From positions 186,001-250,000 of the forward strand of contig NZ_JAPSJL010000001.1 of assembly GCF_031178195.1 (NCBI RefSeq): 64,000 bases of DNA, read 5' to 3'. The translations under genes were made by a program, and so were the position numbers. The notes below the pieces were generated by a model, which did no database searches, had not been told where the DNA came from, and saw only the letters and a program-made list of their open reading frames with translations. The DNA comes from Zhihengliuella sp. (GTDB taxonomy: Bacteria > Actinomycetota > Actinomycetes > Actinomycetales > Micrococcaceae). Shown piece by piece: positions 8,578 to 16,437 of this stretch (the stretch's first letter is position 1; each line of letters starts with the position of its first letter).

Positions 8578-10095
8578 ATGATCGACAACCTCCTGCTCGG
8601 CTTGGAGACGGCCGTCTCGCCCGAGAACCTCCTCTGGTGCTTCATCGGCGTCGCGCTGGGAACGGTGATCGGCATGTTGCCCGGACTCGGCGCCACCACC
8701 GGTGTCGCAATCCTCCTGCCCATCACGCTGACCATGGAACCGGTGACCGCGCTCATCATGCTGGCCGGCATCTACTACGGGTGCCAGTACGGCGGATCAA
8801 TCAGCTCGATCCTGGTCTCCACGCCGGGCGACTCCTCGAGTGTGGTCCTCACCCTCGACGGCTACCAGATGGCCCGGAAGGGACGGGCAGGCGCCGCGCT
8901 GGCGATTGCGGCGATCTCATCGTTCGTCGCAGCCATCCTCTCCCTGCTCTTCCTGATTCTCCTGGCGGCTCCCATAGCCTCCTTCGCGCTGAAGTTCGGT
9001 CCCGCGGAGAACCTCGCGGTGATTCTGCTGGGCTTGGCCACCATCGTGTCGTTCTCCGGGAGCAACGCGGTCCGCGGGCTCAGCATGGCCGCCCTCGGCA
9101 TCCTCGTCTCCACCGTGGGTGTGGCCAGTGGCTTCTCCACGGACCGCTTCACCTTCGGAAACGTCAACCTTCTCAGCGGCATCCCGTTCATCGAGGTCAT
9201 GATCGGCCTCTTTGCAGTCGGCGAGGTCCTTCACCAGATCCGCCGAGGCGGCGAGAAGCCGATCCGTGCCCGATTCCGCGACATGATCGTCACCCGCAGC
9301 GACCTGCGGCGGGCGGTCGCGCCGACCCTTCGCGGTTCGGGGATCGGCCTCGGGCTGGGCGTTCTGCCCGGCGCGGGCGCCACCCTCGCCTCGTTCATGT
9401 CCTACGGGATCGAGAAGCAGGTCTCGAAGCACCGGAACGAGATGGGCAGCGGCGCCATCGAGGGCGTCGCGGCCCCGGAGGCGTCCAACAATGCGGCAGC
9501 CAACGCCAGCTTCATACCCACCCTCGCCCTGGGCATCCCCGGCGGCGGTGCGACGGCCGTACTGCTGGGAGCCTTCATCGTGTTCGGGCTTCAGCCCGGA
9601 CCGCTGCTGTTCGAGTCGCAGCCCGCGCTGGTCTGGGGCCTGCTGGTCTCGTTCTTCTTCGGCAATCTCCTGCTTCTGGTGCTCAACCTGCCGCTGGCAC
9701 CCGTCTTCGCCCAGGCCCTGCGGCTGCCATACAGCTATCTGTACCCGGTGATCATCTTCACGAGCCTCATCGGGGCGTACGCCGTCGGGAACAACCACTT
9801 CAGCCTCTGGGTCGTCTTCGTCGCCGGGCTGGTGGGCTACCTGATGAAACAGTTCGACTTCCCGGTCGCGCCGCTGGTCCTCGGACTCGTGCTCGGTCCG
9901 CTGCTCGAGAAGGCGCTGGTCCAGACATCCGCACACGGCGAGGGTAATCTGCTGGTGATCTTCCAGCAGCCGATCTCGCTCACGCTGACACTCGCGGCCA
10001 TCGTCCTGGGTGTCGGCCCGGGACTCCTTCGAACGCTCCGGGCTCGGCGCAGTGCAACCACCCGGACCAATGAGAGGCAGGACATTCACGCCTGA
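8578..10095 (+). CDS. tctA: Tripartite tricarboxylate transporter large membrane subunit (TctA)
   Basis: 505 residues, about 11-12 membrane helices, with hallmark TctA motifs: GTVIGMLPGLGATTGVAILLP near residue 25, YYGCQYGGSISSILVSTPG near 65, GLGVLPGAGATLASFMSYG near 265, and APEASNNAAANASFIPTLALGIPGG near 305. It is the ion-coupled permease that accepts substrate from TctC. The ATG at 8578 follows GGAGAA. It ends the operon and is followed by a strong hairpin. The substrate should match the PdxA-like enzyme. Confidence 0.93.
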   Translation: MIDNLLLGLETAVSPENLLWCFIGVALGTVIGMLPGLGATTGVAILLPITLTMEPVTALIMLAGIYYGCQYGGSISSILVSTPGDSSSVVLTLDGYQMARKGRAGAALAIAAISSFVAAILSLLFLILLAAPIASFALKFGPAENLAVILLGLATIVSFSGSNAVRGLSMAALGILVSTVGVASGFSTDRFTFGNVNLLSGIPFIEVMIGLFAVGEVLHQIRRGGEKPIRARFRDMIVTRSDLRRAVAPTLRGSGIGLGLGVLPGAGATLASFMSYGIEKQVSKHRNEMGSGAIEGVAAPEASNNAAANASFIPTLALGIPGGGATAVLLGAFIVFGLQPGPLLFESQPALVWGLLVSFFFGNLLLLVLNLPLAPVFAQALRLPYSYLYPVIIFTSLIGAYAVGNNHFSLWVVFVAGLVGYLMKQFDFPVAPLVLGLVLGPLLEKALVQTSAHGEGNLLVIFQQPISLTLTLAAIVLGVGPGLLRTLRARRSATTRTNERQDIHA

Positions 10096-10116
10096 TGTAG
10101 GTCAATGAGACAGCGT

Positions 10117-10151
10117 GAATCGCCGCCAGGCTGGCCTCCTGGCGGCGATTC
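10117..10151 (+). terminator. Terminator hairpin after tctA
   Basis: Perfect 14-bp stem, GAATCGCCGCCAGG pairing with CCTGGCGGCGATTC, with a 7-nt loop, followed by GTCCTTTG. It lies 22 bp after the tctA stop codon and probably ends the pdxA-tctCBA transcript. Confidence 0.8.
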
Positions 10152-10321
10152 GTCCTTTGTGCGGTGTGTTTCCATAATGCGGCGTATCTGGTCGAGCCAC
10201 TACACGTGGACGCTCTCGAAATGCTGCAAGCGTTCATCTTCCTGAGCCACGGTTCTGCTCCCGGTCACCGTCACAGGGATGGGTTTCCCAGCGCTGCACA
10301 GGCCTGGAAGCTCGTGGTCAT

Positions 10322-10600
10322 CTAGCCGGCCAAGGCCCACTCCCAGCCTGGACCGCCCTGATCCAGGAGCGACGTGCCCTCCCATGCCGGAACATCAAGC
10401 ACAACCCATCCGGTCGCCTTCTGCGCAGGGCCGACCGCATCCACAGTCTCGACTGAGTCTAGACAACTGTAAACAGCCATGGATCCCAGATCGCCGTTGT
10501 AGGTCGTGCCCTCGACGGAAACGAATGTCCACATTGCGGGGTTTACGACGAAGTCGCCAGGGCCGCTCTCCTCAAAGTTGAGACTCCCTTCATAGACGTT
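10322..10600 (-). pseudogene. C-terminal remnant of a DUF4352-like secreted/lipoprotein domain
   Basis: A minus-strand frame ending at 10322 encodes a sensible beta-rich segment: FVVNPAMWTFVSVEGTTYNG, then SLLDQ-type turns and TGWVVLDVP near the end. This resembles the C-terminal half of DUF4352 (telokin-like) domains found in actinobacterial lipoproteins. No start codon with a ribosome binding site, signal peptide or first half is present. Upstream, the frame runs into the 3' end of the DraG-phosphatase gene. It looks like the tail of a gene whose 5' part was lost. The family recognition is tentative. Confidence 0.4.
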
Positions 10601-12062
10601 AAGTCTGTGTCCCGAGAGCCTGCTGGAAAGTCGAGTTGGGTGCAGCTTTCGGCAGCACCTTTCGGATTCGTTCAAGTGCCTCGAGGGGCGTGGAGCCCGT
10701 GACCAGGGACCCGTAGAGCGCCGCGACGGTCGGTGTCCGGGACTCCATCCGGACGCAGTGCAGGAGGACCCGCTTGCCGTCGGCCCGGAGTTGGCGGATC
10801 GTCTCCGCGGCATCGTTCAGCGTGAACTCGGTGTAAAGGTTCTCGTGCCCGTCGACCAGCCAGAACTCCGCGTGGTCGTTCGGCGCGGCGACCCGGGCCT
10901 GCTCCGAGCCCACGCGGCAGAGGCTCACGACGGCGTCGTACTCGGCGGTGGCGAGCGCGCCCACGGGACCGAGTAGCACCCCGTCGTCGTCGGGGTGCGG
11001 CACGACGGCGCCGTCCTCGGCGCCCGGCCACTCGCTGTAGTCCACGTGCGCCACGGCCGGCCACGTGTCCTCCCGGCCGGAGCGGAGGGCCAGCTTCATC
11101 GTCAGGCCGATGAGGTCGCGGGCGCGCAGGCCCGGCCAGCCGTGCAGGAGGCGGAACCACTCGTTCGGGATCGCGGGCACACCGTACGCCGCGCCGAGCA
11201 GTGAGCCGGCGATCGCCGCCACGGTATCGGTGTCCCGGCCGCCGCGGACGGCAGCCTCGAGCGCTGCCTTGAAGTGTCCGGGCCCGACTGCGCCGTCGGC
11301 CGCAGTGGCGGCGATCGCGCTCCAGGCGCCCTGGAACGCCTGGACGACCCAGCCGTTGCGGTCGAAATCGCGCGGCAGGCTGGCCTCGGCCGTCTCGATG
11401 CGCTCCAGCCAGGCGGCGGAGCGTTCCGGCGGCAACAATTCGAGCCCGGCGCGGATGTCCAGCTCGCCGCTCAGGACCGCATGCCGGATCGCAACGGTCC
11501 AGAGGCCGCAGGCCTCCCCGGCCTCCGGATCGAAGTGGGTCAGCCCGCTGATGCGCACCGCTGCCGCGTAGGCCTCCTCCGGAGTGCGGTCCAGGAAGGC
11601 CAGGGCCACGGGCGACGTCCGCATGAGACTGCCGTTGCCGCCGGACTTGCCAGCCCGGCGGTGCGTCTCCTCCGCCGCCACGACGGCGTCCGCCGAGTTC
11701 ACCTCCGGCCGGTGCTCGGCCGCGGCACGACGACGTGACCGCTCCAGGACGCTCCGCGTCTGCGCGCCGACGTCGGAAGCCGTCAGGTCCCACTCCGCCC
11801 ACTGCCGCACCATGTCGTCGCACGCCGCGTCCGTCAGCTCGCTGCCCGAGCGGATCAGGGCCTGGGCGATCGAGATCGCCATCGACGTATCGTCCGTCCA
11901 CTCGCCCGGTGCGAACGGGCCCAGCCCGCCGCCGATCATGCCGACCGGTTCAGTCGGCTCCATCGGCGAATGGAACTCGTAGCCCGCACCCAGCGCGTCG
12001 CCGGCGGCCATGCCGGTCATGACGCCGGCGATACGAGCGTTCTGCTCAGATGAGAAGTCCAT
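10599..12062 (-). CDS. ADP-ribosylglycohydrolase fused to a protein tyrosine/dual-specificity phosphatase-like domain
   Basis: 487 residues, two domains. Residues about 10-320 are a DraG-type ADP-ribosylglycohydrolase: GMAAGDALGAGYEF, the metal-site motif EWTDDTSMAI near 55, GNGSLMRTSPVAL near 142, and the second metal motif GGRDTDTVAAIAGSLLGAA near 275. Residues about 340-480 form a small phosphatase-like domain whose loop LLHCVRMESRTPTVAAL carries the Cys-X5-Arg signature, preceded by ENLYTEFTLNDAAETIRQL. The enzyme should remove ADP-ribose from a target; the second domain may cleave a phosphate from a related substrate. It starts at the ATG at 12062 behind AGGGGGAA. Neighbours give no pathway. 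Confidence 0.85.
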   Translation of the reverse strand: MDFSSEQNARIAGVMTGMAAGDALGAGYEFHSPMEPTEPVGMIGGGLGPFAPGEWTDDTSMAISIAQALIRSGSELTDAACDDMVRQWAEWDLTASDVGAQTRSVLERSRRRAAAEHRPEVNSADAVVAAEETHRRAGKSGGNGSLMRTSPVALAFLDRTPEEAYAAAVRISGLTHFDPEAGEACGLWTVAIRHAVLSGELDIRAGLELLPPERSAAWLERIETAEASLPRDFDRNGWVVQAFQGAWSAIAATAADGAVGPGHFKAALEAAVRGGRDTDTVAAIAGSLLGAAYGVPAIPNEWFRLLHGWPGLRARDLIGLTMKLALRSGREDTWPAVAHVDYSEWPGAEDGAVVPHPDDDGVLLGPVGALATAEYDAVVSLCRVGSEQARVAAPNDHAEFWLVDGHENLYTEFTLNDAAETIRQLRADGKRVLLHCVRMESRTPTVAALYGSLVTGSTPLEALERIRKVLPKAAPNSTFQQALGTQT

Positions 12063-12125
12063 GGTTCCCCCTTTCGCATGACCCTAGGCCCCAGAGCCTT
12101 GCCGAGTACACATTGCACAGACATC

Positions 12126-13406
12126 TCACGGCGCGCGCGGCAGCTCGGCAACGTCGAACTCACGCTGGAGGCGCGGGCGGCGGCGGTGTTCTTCACGTAA
12201 CTCAAGAATGAAGTCGTCGACGGATGTGGCTTGCTCCGTCTCCCTGGCCAGTCGGCGCATCCGCGCCAGGCGACGGGCCGCTTCCTGGTAGTTCCGCGCA
12301 TCCGCAGCAACAAGGAAATCCGAAACAATCTCCCGCAGAACTGGTAGCACGGCCAACGGGTCAACCTGCTGGTAGTCCTCGACGAGCATGTCCCACACCC
12401 GCAGATCACTCAGGTTCAGCTCATGGGCCAAGTTCCACGCGCGTTCAACATCCCCGAGACCCCGGTAAACGAACAGGACGGCCTCCTTCGGAGTGGAGGA
12501 CAGGCGCTGCATGACCTGCTCCGCGAACTCTGGCCAACGCGCGCCAGCGACCTGATGCAGCGCAGCCGCCTGCTCACTGTTCGGCCATCGATCGAACATC
12601 CACTGCCGCGCGTCCAGAAGCTCATCAGGCCGGTGCTCCGCCAACAATTGGCACCACTGGGCAGCAGCGCGATGTGCTTGAAAGCCACGATCAAACTCGG
12701 CGCCGCGGCGCACCCAGGTGATGGCGTCGTCGTAAGCTTCAATCTCTTCCAGTGCCGCGGCCGTCTCCGTGAACCACGCGGCTGCCCTGCCGTCGCGCAG
12801 GTGCGTGCGGACAATCGCCTCCACATCCCTGTCGTAGACAGCCAGTCGTTGCGCGTTCCACTGGAGGAGAAAACGTTCGTGAGAGTAACCATGACGAGAG
12901 TCGAACGAAGTCTCCGCAGAATCAAATCCGCACTCGTCGGCCTTCTCCTTCAGCCGCTCCCGGTATCGATCCATGCCCTCGGGCCCGAGCGCGGGACCAT
13001 AGGCCACCGGGTCGATGGTAAAGAAGTCCACCTCCTGGTGGAACTGGAACTTGATCATCCAATCGACGAGCTTGTCCGGCGCAATACCGGCCGCGGCGGC
13101 TGCGCGCGGGTGCAGTTTCAACAGGCTCCGACACGCATCGCCGATCACTCCGGAGGAATCGTCGGCTCGGAGGACTACCTTCAGTGCTGATGCGATGGCG
13201 CGCTGGGTGACGTTGTAGACCTCCACTGGATCATAGGTGCGGTCCTCGTGAGCGGCCTGGAGCGCGGCAATAGCATCGTTCATCTGGAAGCCGTGATCCA
13301 TCGCGGCGTAATAGCTCAGGTGGGCCCGAGTACGAATCCGCGGCAGCACCACATCAGCAAGGGAAGCCATGTCACCAGCGTGCCAGACCGCGCTGGCCAA
13401 CGGCAC
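12126..13406 (-). CDS. All-helical repeat protein resembling the C-terminal part of SWIM zinc-finger proteins (DUF6880-like)
   Basis: 426 residues, mostly helical, with TPR-like repeats. Segments such as AIVRTHLRDGRAAAWFTETA, YDDAITWVRRGAEF, LLDARQWMFDRWPNSEQAAA and LAVLPVLREIVSDFL match, as I recall, the repeat region that follows the SWIM zinc finger in actinobacterial proteins (DUF6880-like). The SWIM finger itself (CxC...CxH) is absent. The frame starts at a GTG (13406) behind GAGGAA; an ATG 12 codons later is an alternative without a good site. The function is unknown. It sits just downstream of a tiny gene remnant at 13432. Confidence 0.65.
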   Translation of the reverse strand: MPLASAVWHAGDMASLADVVLPRIRTRAHLSYYAAMDHGFQMNDAIAALQAAHEDRTYDPVEVYNVTQRAIASALKVVLRADDSSGVIGDACRSLLKLHPRAAAAAGIAPDKLVDWMIKFQFHQEVDFFTIDPVAYGPALGPEGMDRYRERLKEKADECGFDSAETSFDSRHGYSHERFLLQWNAQRLAVYDRDVEAIVRTHLRDGRAAAWFTETAAALEEIEAYDDAITWVRRGAEFDRGFQAHRAAAQWCQLLAEHRPDELLDARQWMFDRWPNSEQAAALHQVAGARWPEFAEQVMQRLSSTPKEAVLFVYRGLGDVERAWNLAHELNLSDLRVWDMLVEDYQQVDPLAVLPVLREIVSDFLVAADARNYQEAARRLARMRRLARETEQATSVDDFILELREEHRRRPRLQREFDVAELPRAP

Positions 13407-13431
13407 CTGGCGTTCCTCACCACCTACGGGC

Positions 13432-13481
13432 CTAGTAGGTGAACCATGTGTCGCCGCGGCGAGCGTTCCCCCTCCGCAGGC
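13432..13481 (-). pseudogene. Scar of a deleted paralogue of the exported protein at 34016-35116
   Basis: On the minus strand this stretch ends ARRGDTWFTY-stop, nearly the same as the last residues (RRGDKWFTH) of the membrane-anchored protein ending at 34016. The DNA from 13440 matches 34023 onward over about 22 of 23 bases. The adjoining GCGTTCCCCCTC matches the leader just upstream of that gene (around 35138). It reads as 3' end joined to 5' leader with the gene body removed. The matches are short, so this is a suggestion. Confidence 0.35.
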
Positions 13482-13541
13482 GCCATCGTCAGAGCATCTG
13501 CCGGAGCCGGCTCCGGACGGCCGGCCCGGCAGCGGACCCCA

Positions 13542-14684
13542 CTACACCACCGCCGCTCCCGCCGTCAGCCGTTCGAGTTCGGCGCGTACCGCCGGGCGGT
13601 CCTCGGCGGCCAGGGCTTCGCGCAGGGACGCGGCGAGGACGCCGTCGATCCGGACCCGCTGCCCGGACTCGGCCGACGCCACGGCGGCCTCGACCATCGC
13701 CAGGCTCCGCACGTTATGCACCGCCTCCGACTGCGGCTCCCGGCCCGTGCGCAGACAGTCGACGAACTCCGCGAGCGCCCCCGCGATCTCCTGCTCGCGG
13801 GGTTCGACCGCGGCCTCGGTCGGCTCCCCGCCCTCCCCCGGCACGTGGACGGTCGGCGCGTGGTCGCCGTCCCACAGGGCGGTCCCGCGTTCGGCGCTCA
13901 CCCGCCACTGCCCGTTCCAGCTGGTCTCGGCGCCGGGCGCGCACCAGCTGCCGGTGTAGACCAGGCGCGCGCCGCCGTCGAACTCGAAGACGGCGGATGC
14001 GTTCGCCGCCCCGCGGTACCAGGACCAGCCGGGGTTGTGCTCCTCGCAGTACACGGAGACCGGGTCGCTGCCGATGATGCGGCGGGCGGCGTCGAAGTGG
14101 TGCACCGCCATGTCCACCAGCAGCACGTGGTCCATCTCCTCGCGGAAGCCGCCGAAGTGCGGGGCCTTGAAGAAGCCGCAGTCCACCGTGCCGATCTCGC
14201 CCAGGTGCCCCACCTCGCGGGCGAGCGCGTCCAGGGCGGCGAAGTAGCGCCGCGACTGGCTGATCATCAGCAGCTGCCCGGCCGACCTCGCCGCGGCCGC
14301 CTGGCGCAGCGCCTCGGCGACGGTGGGCGCGGCCGGCTTCTCGCACAGCACCGGCAGCCCGGCGAACAGCGCTTCCTCGTTCACCGCCCGGTGCGCCGCC
14401 GGGACGGTCACGTTCACCACCGCGTCCGCTCCGGCCCGCTCGGCGACCTCGGCCACGGACTGGCCCAGGACGACGCTCTCCGTGCTGGCTCCGCCCTCCG
14501 GGAGCCCGGCGGCGAGCTCGGCGAGCGCAGCCCGGGCGGTCTCCAGGTTCAGGTCGACGACGCCGACGAGTTCCGTCTCGCTGCTGGCGGCGATGGTGCG
14601 CAGCCAGTTGCGGCCCATGCCGCCGGCGCCCACCTGCACCACCCGCAGGGGACGCCCGGCCGGGAGTGTTGCGAAGTCGCTCAA
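13542..14684 (-). CDS. Gfo/Idh/MocA-family NAD(P)-dependent sugar oxidoreductase (ThuB-like)
   Basis: 380 residues with an N-terminal Rossmann motif (VVQVGAGGMGRNWL near residue 15), LFAGLPVLCEKPAAPTV near 105 (the EKP motif with catalytic Lys), and a C-terminal dehydrogenase domain containing DMAVHHFDAARRI (GxxxxDxxxH-like catalytic pair). It starts at TTG 14684, whose following A completes the ThuA stop codon, so the two are translationally coupled. In rhizobial thuAB the partner dehydrogenase oxidises trehalose and related disaccharides at C3; a similar 3-keto route is plausible here. It is the last gene of the ABC-transporter operon. Confidence 0.85.
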   Translation of the reverse strand: MSDFATLPAGRPLRVVQVGAGGMGRNWLRTIAASSETELVGVVDLNLETARAALAELAAGLPEGGASTESVVLGQSVAEVAERAGADAVVNVTVPAAHRAVNEEALFAGLPVLCEKPAAPTVAEALRQAAAARSAGQLLMISQSRRYFAALDALAREVGHLGEIGTVDCGFFKAPHFGGFREEMDHVLLVDMAVHHFDAARRIIGSDPVSVYCEEHNPGWSWYRGAANASAVFEFDGGARLVYTGSWCAPGAETSWNGQWRVSAERGTALWDGDHAPTVHVPGEGGEPTEAAVEPREQEIAGALAEFVDCLRTGREPQSEAVHNVRSLAMVEAAVASAESGQRVRIDGVLAASLREALAAEDRPAVRAELERLTAGAAVV

Positions 14685-15469
14685 TTCTCCATCGCTCCTT
14701 CGTACCCGTGGCCGTTATAGAAGTCCTCGCGGTCGTAGCGCAGCAGGGTGGGGGTGGAGCGCTCGGGGCGCAAGGTCTTGGCCCACTCGACGCCGTTGGC
14801 GATCACGCGGCGGACCTCCTTCTGGTGGTAGACGGGGTAGTCCTGGTCGCCCGGGCTGAAGTAGAAGATCCGGCCGTGGCCGCGCCGGTAGGTCATGCCG
14901 CTGCGGAACACCTCGCCACCGGTGAAGGTGGAGAGGAAGATCAGCTCGTCGGGGGCGGGGACGTCGAACTGCTCGCCGTACATTTCCTGCGCGGGGATGA
15001 CGAACGGGTGCGGGATGCCGCGGGCGATCGGGTGCGTGGGGTCCACGGTCCAGACGAGCTCGCGGTCCTCATCGGAGCGCCAGCGCAAGGTGCAGGTGGT
15101 GCCCATGAGCTTGGTGAAGATCTTGGACCAGTGCCCGGAGTGCAGGACCAGCAAGCCCATGCCGTCCAGCACGTGGCGGTGGACGCGGGCGACGATCTCG
15201 TCGTCGACCTCCGCGTGGGCGGCGTGCCCCCACCACACGAGGACGTCCGTGGCCGTCAGGAGTTCCTCGGTGAGGCCGTGCTCGGGGTCGTCGAGCGTGA
15301 CGGTCCGGACGCTGGCCCGCTCGCCGAGATTCTCCTCGATGCCCTCCTTGATGGTGGTGTGCATGCCGTCCGGGTAGATGTCGCGGACCTTTTGCTGGAC
15401 CTGCTCGTGCCGGTTCTCGCCCCAGACGACGACGTTGATCGGGTATTCGGGAGTGGTGGTGCCGTTCAA
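14681..15469 (-). CDS. thuA: ThuA-domain protein
   Basis: 262 residues, about the length of rhizobial ThuA, with the class-I glutamine-amidotransferase-like fold of the family: INVVVWGENRHE at the N-terminus, DVLVWWGHAAHAEVDDEIV, GLLVLHSGHWSKIF and a C-terminal GRIFYFSPGDQDYPVY. The ThuA family acts with ThuB dehydrogenases in disaccharide use through 3-keto intermediates. The HSGH/HxxH elements are typical and may bind metal or sugar. The start ATG at 15469 is preceded by AGGAG. It lies 66 bp after the permease gene and overlaps the next gene by 4 bp. Confidence 0.9.
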   Translation of the reverse strand: MNGTTTPEYPINVVVWGENRHEQVQQKVRDIYPDGMHTTIKEGIEENLGERASVRTVTLDDPEHGLTEELLTATDVLVWWGHAAHAEVDDEIVARVHRHVLDGMGLLVLHSGHWSKIFTKLMGTTCTLRWRSDEDRELVWTVDPTHPIARGIPHPFVIPAQEMYGEQFDVPAPDELIFLSTFTGGEVFRSGMTYRRGHGRIFYFSPGDQDYPVYHQKEVRRVIANGVEWAKTLRPERSTPTLLRYDREDFYNGHGYEGAMEN

Positions 15470-15508
15470 GGTGTGCTCCTTGGTAGAGGTATGGGTGGTG
15501 GGCGGCTG

Positions 15509-15547
15509 CTTGACCGCGGCCTACTTGACCGCCGATTACTTGACAGC
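15509..15547. repeat. Three 15-bp tandem repeats spanning the end of the permease gene
   Basis: CTTGACCGC, CTTGACCGC and CTTGACAGC recur at 15509, 15524 and 15539 with exact 15-bp spacing. On the coding (minus) strand these are three copies of the last codons and stop of the permease gene (GTC AAG TA/CA), so the 3' end was duplicated outward. The first stop at 15536 is used; the later copies are non-coding. Confidence 0.6.
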
Positions 15548-16423
15548 GCCCCCGGTGGCGCCGGCGGCGATGAACTTCTGCGCGATGAGCAGCAGGACAA
15601 TCGCCGGCAGGGAGGACAGCACCGCGGTGGCCATCACGGCGCCCCAGTTGGACACCTGCGTGCCCAGGTACTGGTAGATGCCGAGCGTGACCGGGCGCAG
15701 ATCGTCCGTGGTGGTGAGGGTCAGCGCGAACAGGAAGTCGCTCCAGGCGAAGAGGAACGCGAATAGCCCGGCGGTGACCACGGCGTTTCGGGAGACGGGC
15801 AGCGCGATCGCGACGAACGCGCGGACGTGCCCGGCGCCGTCGACCCGGGCGGCCTCGAGGATGGACGGCGGCAGGCCCTGCATGAACGCCCGCAGGATGA
15901 GGATCGCGAACGGGATGGAATGCGAGGCGTCGGCCAGGATCAGGCCGACCGCCGAGTTGAGCAGGCCCACCGAGTTGTAGGCGGCGTAGAGCGCGTTGGC
16001 GATCACGATGCCCGGGATCATCTGAGCGACCAGGATGACCAGCAGTGCCGCGTCGATCCAGCGGTAGCGGAACTGCGCCAGCGCGTAGGCCGCCGGCGTC
16101 GCGATCAGCAGGCTGACTGCAACGGCGCCCAGCGAGATCACCAGCGACGTCACCAGGTTGGCGCCCTGGTCCTCGATGGCGGTCGCGTAGCCCTCGAAGC
16201 TCGGGTTCAGCGGGATGAAGTCGGCGTTCAGTGTGTTGCCGGACGGCTGCAGCGAGGCATTGACCATCCAGTACACCGGGAACAGCATGACGGCCACGAA
16301 GATCACGCCGAGCACCGTGTAGACGGTGTCCTTGCGGGACCGCACGGACGTCGGCCGGTAGTCGGGGCGCTGGGTGACCGGTGTGGTGGCAGCGGGGCCG
16401 GCGGCGGCAGTAGGGGTTGTCAT
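15536..16423 (-). CDS. Carbohydrate ABC transporter permease, MalG-like (CUT1)
   Basis: 295 residues, six membrane helices after a Thr/Pro-rich cytoplasmic tail. The ATPase-contacting EAA loop is EAARVDGAGHVRAFVAIALP near residue 210, with the normal spacing from the C-terminus. Typical MalG features are YWMVNASLQ after helix 1 and the last helix LPAIVLLLIAQKFI. It pairs with the MalF-like permease 14 bp upstream and the lipoprotein binding protein. No ATPase is encoded here; CUT1 systems of actinobacteria often share an MsiK-type ATPase from elsewhere. Confidence 0.9.
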   Translation of the reverse strand: MTTPTAAAGPAATTPVTQRPDYRPTSVRSRKDTVYTVLGVIFVAVMLFPVYWMVNASLQPSGNTLNADFIPLNPSFEGYATAIEDQGANLVTSLVISLGAVAVSLLIATPAAYALAQFRYRWIDAALLVILVAQMIPGIVIANALYAAYNSVGLLNSAVGLILADASHSIPFAILILRAFMQGLPPSILEAARVDGAGHVRAFVAIALPVSRNAVVTAGLFAFLFAWSDFLFALTLTTTDDLRPVTLGIYQYLGTQVSNWGAVMATAVLSSLPAIVLLLIAQKFIAAGATGGAVK

Positions 16424-16437
16424 GGCGGCTCTCCTCT

